Below are positions 57,681 to 64,000 of a stretch of DNA of 64,000 nt, piece after piece. Position 1 is the first letter of the stretch. The number at the start of each line of letters is the position of its first letter. The notes beneath the pieces were generated by a model that saw only the letters and a program-made list of their open reading frames with translations, had not been told where the DNA came from and made no database searches. A program made the translations under genes and the position numbers. Source of the DNA: Ursus arctos (lineage: Eukaryota; Chordata; Mammalia; Carnivora; Ursidae); assembly GCF_023065955.2 (NCBI RefSeq), contig NW_026622963.1, positions 12,035,001 to 12,099,000 of the forward strand, read 5' to 3'.

Positions 57681-58650
57681 TTGTTGATTCATTCAACAAA
57701 TACTGACCGAAGGCCTACTATGAGCCAGGCACTGTGCAAGGTTTGAAGACACAATAAAAAAAAAAAAAGAGATAGGACATATTGTCTGCCTTTACAGGCC
57801 TTACAGTTGGGTGGGTGAGACAGAGAGGTAACCAAGGCATTGCAACCCATGTGACAATTGCCAATATAGAGAAAGTACAGGTAAAAATAGGGGCACATGG
57901 GAGAAGTAGCTCATTCAGAGTTAGTGGGGGGAGGAATGTGCAAGCCAAAATTTCAAGAATGAATAGATATTAAACAGTTGAAGCAGTAAAGGGAGAATGA
58001 GGAAGAAAAGAGTGGGAAGGTAGAGTGGGTAGGGCATTGGAGGATATGAAGGAAGTTCTGTATGGCCATGGGGGATGAGGGTGGGGGGAAGACAAGGCTC
58101 AAGAGAAAGGAAAGGATTAGCTCACATAGGGCTTATATGTCATGTTAAGGGGTTTGCATTTTATCTTAAAAGCCCATGGGGGGCCACTGAAGTGTGTTCA
58201 ACAGGGGAGTAACATCACCAATCTACCCTTTTGAAAGTGCCCTTTGGTTGCAGTGGGAGATGGATTAAAGGGTGAAGACTAGAAGCTGGGAGAACAGTAA
58301 GAAGGCAACTAGAGCAATCCAAACATGGAGTGGGGGTAGAAGAGAGCCCTAGATGGATTTGGGAGCTGTTCGGGAGTGGAATTGCTAGAACTTAGTGACT
58401 GGTAGGATAAGGGAATGAAGGAGAGAAAGGAGGCAAGGATGGTCCCTAGGTTTCTGGCTTGAAAAGTTGGGTGGAGGTGGAAAGCTTTCCCTAAAAAAGG
58501 GAATCCAGAAGAATTAAATCTGGAAGGGAATGTTGTCAATTGTGTACACGTGGGTTTGAGATGTTGCAGGACATCCTGAGGACATGCCCAAGCAGGCCTG
58601 TATATACATGGATCCAAAGGTCAGGAGAGATTTGACAGCCAGAGGCTCTG
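57681..58650 (+). repeat. Old dispersed repeat copy, longer
   Basis: Opens with 'cattcaacaaatactgaccg' and 'gagccaggcactgtgcaagg', continues 'gggcttatatgtcatgttaa', 'ccatggggggccactgaagt' and 'gggagtaacatcaccaat', and ends 'aggatggtccctaggtttct...ggcttgaaaag'. Same order as the copy at 50036. Confidence 0.6.
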
Positions 58651-58739
58651 AAGCCAGGATGTGGGTGGGGTGCCCAGTGACAGGTAGAGTGGGAAGAGGA
58701 GAGGACCAGGGTGGGCCCCAAGTTCCCCACATTCAAGGC

Positions 58740-58990
58740 CTTGCCCAATCTATTGTTCCAGCCATTTTGCCACTTTCTGCAGGCAGCACACAGTCCTGTG
58801 CCTGTCCTTGGACCTTTCCCTTATGGGTATTCGCCCACACGGTTTTTTGGTCTAGAACCTAGCTCAAATATCAACAGTTTGGTGAATCCCTCTTTCCATA
58901 AAGGAATATGTTTACTTGTATGTTTCCTCCAGAGTCTGGTGAAGTCAACATCTCATGCATCCTTTTATTATATTCCCCTGACCTGGAAAA
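58740..58990 (+). repeat. Possible L2 relic
   Basis: 'gttccagccattttgccact', 'cacagtcctgtgcctgtcct' and 'tttggtgaatccctctttcc' resemble the L2 3' half. Weak. Confidence 0.35.
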
Positions 58991-59149
58991 TGTGTTCACC
59001 ACGTTACAGGTGTAGCGTTGATATGTGTGCATGAACGAGCGAGCAAAAGAAAAATTGGAGTGAGAGGGCTGGGAAGCCAGGAGATTGACGTCAGCAGCTC
59101 AGGGGGAAAGTTCACTTAACAACGGTGCACACGTGGGTCTGATTGGCCT

Positions 59150-59560
59150 TCTGGGCCACCGTCACCTGCAATTCACCAGCTCCGCCAGGCATTCGGTCCG
59201 GCCGCGGGTCCGGCCGCCCGCCGCACTTCACCCGCGGCCTCCCAGAGCAAAGCTTCACCTTTGCCCTACTTCCAAGTCCGCTCCCTAACTTTCCGCCCTC
59301 CCCATTGGTTGCGCGACTGCCCAATGGGCAGACAGAAACCGTGAGCTCGCCCTCTTCGCCGGAGGCGACTCCGCTCTCGTTCGCGCGTCTCGCGAGCGTT
59401 TTAGTGACTCGCAAAGGCGGCCCTGCTAGGTTCTCCTCCCGGATGGTGGAAGGCTGACGGTGCTGCGAGGCGGACGGGAGCAGAGACCATGTTCCGGGCT
59501 GCGGCTCCAGGGCAGCTCCGGCGGGCGGTGAGTCCCGGAGGGGTGGGCCGAGCCCGGTGA
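59150..59560 (+). promoter_or_regulatory. ETFA: ETFA CpG-island promoter
   Basis: A CpG-dense island around coding exon 1, TATA-less, as expected for a housekeeping mitochondrial gene. CCAAT-type sites lie at 59304-59308 (reverse, ATTGG) and 59321-59325 (forward, CCAAT), about 170 bp upstream of the ATG. The exact start site is unknown. Confidence 0.75.
59489..59527 (+). CDS. ETFA: ETFA coding exon 1 (N-terminus of electron transfer flavoprotein alpha)
   Basis: ETFA is the FAD-binding alpha subunit of the mitochondrial-matrix electron transfer flavoprotein, which passes electrons from acyl-CoA dehydrogenases to ETF-QO; its loss causes multiple acyl-CoA dehydrogenase deficiency. The exon encodes only MFRAAAPGQLRRA (13 codons), an arginine-rich, acid-free start of a mitochondrial presequence identical to the N-terminus I know for this protein. 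A strong donor GTGAGT starts at 59528. The Kozak context is good (agaccATGt, A at -3). The rest of the about 333-residue protein lies beyond the window. The call rests on the exact peptide, the splice phase, the CpG island and the SCAPER-ISL2-ETFA order. Confidence 0.92.
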
Positions 59561-60821
59561 CGGTCCAGCCTCAGTGTGCTGACCCTGTGAGAGTCTTCGT
59601 CTCCCACAAACCTGATCGGCCTGCAGGCCCAGCCCGGTCTGTAGCTCGAGCTCAGAGTTCTGGGGCCTGCTCCGGACTCCTTCCGGGTCGCCAGCGTTGG
59701 GGGGCGGGGGCGAAGTCAGAGGTCAGGGTGACCTCAAGTATGAAGCCGCGCTTCTGCTTCCCACCCCCTCTCCCACCGCGTTTACTCCGCACTCTCCCAG
59801 GCCGCCAGCTTCTCCACATTGGCGGGGAGCAGGCTGCCACGTCCCCGGGAATCACTAGCGGAGGGAGGAGAATGTCGCTGCTGGGATGCCCTCTTGCAGA
59901 GTTTAAAACCTGAATTTGGAAGCCAGCATTTCTGGAGAAATTAAAACTATTTCTCTGGTCGCTTCGTGGCTGCTGGTATCCGCTCACAGTCTGGGGAGCC
60001 GGGGGGGCAGGAAGGGGAAGGGTGGTGTTGTGGAAACTGCTCCCTAGCTATTGGGGCAGTGCTGAGTATAGGTGATTATAGTGTAAGGTCAATCATCCAA
60101 TTTGACAGCTTTAGCCAGTTTTGAAAGGCAAGCATCTTTTTATACTGCAGGCTAACCTGCTTTTAAACTAGTAGTAGATTGTTGGTGAAAGAGCCAGGGA
60201 ACTGTTCATAGTGGTAAGCTTTTGATGCTTTCCTTAGTGACAAATCATGAGTTTACCACATTTCTCTCTTGTGAGAAATATTGATAGAAAGTATATTTTT
60301 GTCTTTATGCTATGGGACAATAGTATTTGGAAGTTGACCAATTACAAGTAACAATTTATATTGTGGATTCTGTAAGTTTTCCAATTTACAATTAGGTTAA
60401 GTGACAAACAAGATTGTTAAACTGGGTTAGAAACCTTGCTGATGTTCTGTAGTTTTTCTACAGGTTGTTTTATGGATGCGTATATTCCCATCTACCACAG
60501 AGATTTTCTCCCTGAGACATAGCTGGCAATCTTCCTAGATACCTGTAGGCTCTTTTTCTGTATATTCCTTGTTTCATTAAAAAAAAAAAAAATTCTGTGT
60601 GTCCTTCTCCCCTGTGAGAAAAGTTCAAATCCCCATCCTTCGGGGCCGTGTTCATTCTTTCTCCCAGTTGTTTTTTTTCCTCAGAAGGTATAGACATCAA
60701 CAAGTTAAAGTCATGGATTTGGGAAAATTCCACGTATCAGAGTCAGACTGGCAGAAAAATAGCTATGCAGTAATTAGAAGGTAGTTTTATGGACAGGAGT
60801 CTGGCATAAGCGAAATAATTT

Positions 60822-61007
60822 GGCGCCTAGGTGGCCCAGTTGGTTGAGCACCTGCCTTCAGCTCAGGTCATGATCTCAGGGTCCTGGGATTAAGCCCCAC
60901 ATCTGGCTTCCTGCTCAGTGGGGAGTCGGCTTCTCTCTCTCCCTCTGCCCCCCACCCCCACTCGTGTTCTCTCTCTCTCAAATAAATAAATAAAATCTTT
61001 AAAAAAA
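60822..61007 (+). repeat. SINEC, forward
   Basis: TGGCGCCTAGGTGGCCCAGT head and AAATAAATAAATAAAATCTTT tail. ATAAGCGAAATAATTT before and ATAAGTGAAATAATTT after. Confidence 0.94.
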
Positions 61008-61284
61008 ATAAGTGAAATAATTTTAGTGGGGGCAGTTTAGGACTCAGATGTTTTATAGATCTAACGGAAAACATGGAACGATTAGCTTAAGTAATTCTTG
61101 TTAACACAATTTGCCAATAGACATACACGGTATTTCCAAATCTTTATTGTGGTTTGGCAAAAAGTTTGACCTTAACTTATTTTGAAAATATGAAGTCAAG
61201 CTAAGTAGAGTACTTGCTCCAAAGTCATAAGAATGTTTCAGAGTTGAATTTCAAGAATATAGGGAAGTGGTGGGGACACTTCTA

Positions 61285-62460
61285 AAATAGATCCATAAAT
61301 ATACATATTTAACTTTTAAAATTTTGAAATAATTTCAAACTTAAGGAAATCTGTAAGAATAGTGTACGTAATTCTCAAAACCCTTTCAGTTTTACTAGTT
61401 GTTAACAGTTTAGCACATTTGTTTTATCTCTTTTCATATATACTTATAATTTTTCTTTTTCCCTTTGTTTTTTTTGAAAGATTTATTTATTTGAGAGAGA
61501 GAGAGAGAGAGCGCACGTGCACATGCACCCTGGGGGAGGGCCAGGGGGAGAGGGAGAGAGAGAATGCACAAGCAGAATCCTGGCAGAGCGTGGAGCTGGA
61601 TTCATGGGGCCGAGATCATGACCTGAGCTGAAACCAAGAGTTGGCCACTCAACCAACTCAGCCACCCAGGTACCCCTTATTATTTTTCTGAACCATTTGA
61701 GAATGTGTTGCAGACATGTCCCTTATTTTTAAGTAAGTCAGTGGGTATTTTCTGAAAACAAGGAAATTCACCTTTTGTTTCCGCAGTAAAATCGGGGAAG
61801 TCAGGAACTTTAACATTGCTACAATACTGTTATCCAGTCTGCGGACATTCAGATGTTGCCAGTTGTCACATTAATATCATTTATAGCAGTTTTTCTAGCA
61901 GTTTGACTTAGGGTAGTCGAGGATCATGCCTTGCATTTAGTTTTGTCTCTTTAGTCTTTGTTGGAGAAGCTCTTCAGCCTTTCTTTAGCTTTGATGGCAT
62001 TGATATTTTTGAAGAGTACAGGCCTTTTTGTTGACTGTTCCCGCTTTAGGTTTGTCTGGTGTTTCCTCGTGATTATTTTGGCAGGAGTCTCGAAGAAGTG
62101 GTATGGATTTATCCCATTATTGGTGATGTTAACTTTACTTGGCTGAAGTGTTGTTCACCAGGTTTTTCCACTAACAAGTTACTACTTCTACCTTTGTGAT
62201 TTTTAACTAATTTGTAGGGAGGTACATTGAGATTATGTAAATCTCCTGTTTCTCATCAGACTTTGACCCACTAGTCTTAACATATATTGATGTTAAGAAA
62301 AAATATTACTATGATGTAAAATGGTAATTTTTCTAATTCCATCATTCCTCCTATACTATTAGCATTCTATTATAAGGAAGAACATTTCCTTATTGCTTAT
62401 TTGTGTATTTATTATGGATCCTTTATACAGTCAGTTATAATCCGCTAATATCACATTTTT
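61285..62460 (-). repeat. Old L1 fragment, reverse, split by SINE
   Basis: 'ttttgaaataatttcaaact', 'acattcagatgttgccagtt', 'ttttgaagagtacaggcctt' and 'ctcctgtttctcatcagact' are antisense old-L1 3' landmarks. Interrupted at 61457-61676. Confidence 0.65.
61457..61676 (-). repeat. SINEC, reverse
   Basis: TTTTTTTTGAAAGATTTATTT, GA-rich run, end AGCCACCCAGGTACCCC. TTATAATTTTTCT before and TTATTATTTTTCT after. Confidence 0.93.
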
Positions 62461-62675
62461 AAAAAAGATTCATTTATTTATCTTAGAGAGTGTGCACGCA
62501 CGCCCCTGAGCTTGTGTGGGTGGGGGAGGGGCACTGGGAGAGGGAGAGAGAATCCTCAAGCAGATTCCCCCACTGAGTGCAGAGATCAACATGGGGCTCG
62601 ATCCCAGGACCCTATCATGACCTGAGCTGAAATCAAAAGCTGGCTGGTTAACTGACTGAGCTACACAGGTGCCCC
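62459..62675 (-). repeat. SINEC, reverse
   Basis: TTTTAAAAAAGATTCATTTA-like start and end TGAGCTACACAGGTGCCCC. A diverged copy. Confidence 0.92.
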
Positions 62676-63369
62676 ACTATCTTATATTTTTCAGTGCTCT
62701 CAAGTTGTCCTATATTTCTAAAGTGGGAGTCCCTTCTGGCTCCTGTTTTCTTATGATGATGTGGGAAACAAAGGCAAAAGAAGAAAATTAAATTTCCTTA
62801 TTGCCTACGGCCCACTGACAAGCCCTTGAACCAGGTAGAGTGACTTTTCTCTAGGAACTCAGCTGCCTCTATGATTAACATTATCCTGACCTCCAGGATC
62901 CTGTAAGTCTTCTTTAACATATACAAATTCCTTTGGAAACTTCCTTTATCTTTACCCCCAAGATACATGTTTGCAGTCATCCTCCAAGAATATGGCCTAC
63001 TAACATACATCTGAAGAGTCACATGACAAAGGTTTTATTAGACAGTGATACATGACCTTTCCCTAACAATGGCTCAGTGGCTAGTCACTGGTCATAGCGC
63101 CAGTATAGCTCTTTCTGCCACAGGTCCTGTCTCTGTGCTTTAGTAAAACCACTTTTTTTCACTGAAGACATCTCAAGAATTCTTTCTTGGCCATTGGCTC
63201 TGATACCCAACATTTATACATCAATGATGTCATAAAGTCAAATAGCTTATCTGAAATCCCTACTCTTGAAATTTTAAAAAATTTGCTCTGTAGCTAACCA
63301 TGAGTTATTTAGGAAGGTATATTTCCACAAAACTATATTTTTATATTAGATTAATCTATTAAAAGCTTA

Positions 63370-63470
63370 TCTTGAACTGTTAACAATGTGTATATAGCTA
63401 ACTGCACACTTAAAAATGATTAAGATGATAAAATTTATAAGTGTTATCTACTACAGTTAAAAAAAAAGAT
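63370..63470 (+). repeat. Old L1 3'-end relic, forward
   Basis: 'aactgcacacttaaaaatga', 'ttaagatgataaaatttata' and an A(9) end resemble the terminal part of old L1s. Confidence 0.55.
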
Positions 63471-63514
63471 AAATTGTTAGAATGTAAGTTAAATCATTTG
63501 CATTTGGTATCCAA

Positions 63515-63605
63515 GTTCCGTTTCCAGTATTGACCTGATTTGTGCCCTTGAGCAAAGTCCTTCATCTCTGAGGGGCTCTTCAATGTCATCTGTTTAATGA
63601 AGGTG
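63515..63605 (-). repeat. Possible MIR relic, reverse
   Basis: 'tgcccttgagcaaagtcctt' and 'catctctgaggggctcttc' resemble the reversed MIR core. Weak. Confidence 0.45.
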
Positions 63606-64000
63606 GTCTTTTACATTTACAATAAAGAGCTAGAGAACACATTAAGAGGAAAATAGGTAGGCATTTGCAATTAGTTAACATTCTTGTGGGGAAATTAATC
63701 TGAATTATGAGTATTATTTTATATTCATTTGCATTTGAAATTGATTTGTTGACTTATTAAGATACCAAAGAAATACTTTATGTGGAGAGTGAAGCAGCCC
63801 TTTTCAAGGTCATTTGAATGTTCCTGTTTTTGTATTCATTGCCAGATGGGGGAGGCATAACAATCACTATTTAGAAGCTATAAAACTGGTGTTGAAGGAA
63901 CATGACATTTTTCAGAGTCCATGCCCTATCATTGACAAATGAGATTTAACTGTGTAATTTGTATGCAAATTTTAATTTCTTTTGAAAGAAGAAAGAGAGC

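Larger units (their letters stand above)
30380..59100. other. ISL2-ETFA divergent intergenic interval
   Basis: About 29 kb between two divergent promoters. I see no functional gene. It contains the SINEs, L1, MLT1, MIR/L2 relics, an RPLP0 pseudogene and an ERV-L-like relic listed here. Unique-looking, repeat-poor parts are 30.4-31.75, 32.7-33.4, 35.35-37.6, 38.08-39.2 and 51.6-52.5 kb. Confidence 0.75.
59528..64000 (+). other. ETFA: ETFA intron 1 (start; continues beyond the window)
   Basis: No second coding exon is seen up to 64000. It contains SINECs at 60822, 61457 and 62459, an old reversed L1 (61285-62460), an old L1 end (63370-63470) and a MIR-like relic near 63515-63600. Confidence 0.8.

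Noticed and set aside
1..64000. CRISPR arrays, operons, phage genes or tRNA genes
   Set aside because: None seen; repeats are tRNA-derived SINEs and retroelements, and no cloverleaf tRNA gene was recognised.

Overview
The window is vertebrate nuclear DNA, most likely from an arctoid carnivore (bear, seal or mustelid lineage). It has spliced genes with GT-AG introns, large introns, CpG islands and many tRNA-derived carnivore SINEs (SINEC/CAN-SINE, with heads like GGGGCGCCTGGGTGGCTCAG and tails like AAATAAATAAAATCTTT-A(n)). The younger copies carry the GGCTCAGGGCGTGATCC and CTCGCTGGCTGTCTCTC blocks that I associate with bears and pinnipeds. The dog-type GGGATCCCTGGGTGGCGCAG head is absent. Nothing suggests a bacterium, plasmid or intact virus.

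Gene order is SCAPER(+) - ISL2(-) - ETFA(+), the human 15q24 neighbourhood shown in the opposite orientation. Positions 1-18.3 kb hold the last three coding exons of SCAPER (12596-12787, 15582-15633, 17868-17974) and a short 3'UTR. The interval 18.3-24.3 kb separates two convergent 3' ends and contains an orphan CpG island with a G-quadruplex motif and an AT-rich block with a homeodomain-type palindrome. ISL2 occupies 24.3-29.9 kb on the minus strand and is complete: six coding exons total 1080 nt and predict a 359-residue LIM-homeodomain factor. Its TATA-less, CpG-rich promoter (29.9-30.35 kb) has a perfect CRE and two CCAAT boxes.

The 30.4-59.1 kb interval between the divergent ISL2 and ETFA genes is mostly repeats: SINEs, L1 fragments, MLT1-type LTR pieces, MIR/L2 relics, a broken RPLP0 processed pseudogene inside an older L1 (about 40.94-42.0 kb), and a decayed class III (ERV-L-like) pol relic ending in a dUTPase-like segment (53.3-56.2 kb). 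A few repeat-poor blocks (30.9-31.15, 38.08-38.35 and 51.6-52.5 kb) look like candidate regulatory DNA. ETFA coding exon 1 lies at 59489-59527 in a CpG-island promoter, and the rest of the window is ETFA intron 1.

The three genes are neighbours, not an operon: SCAPER encodes an ER/cyclin-A-associated protein, ISL2 a neuronal transcription factor and ETFA a mitochondrial electron carrier. I found no undescribed gene system. The findings worth checking are cis-regulatory candidates and repeat-derived structures. Family names for old repeats come from recognition by eye, so their boundaries are approximate (tens of bases).
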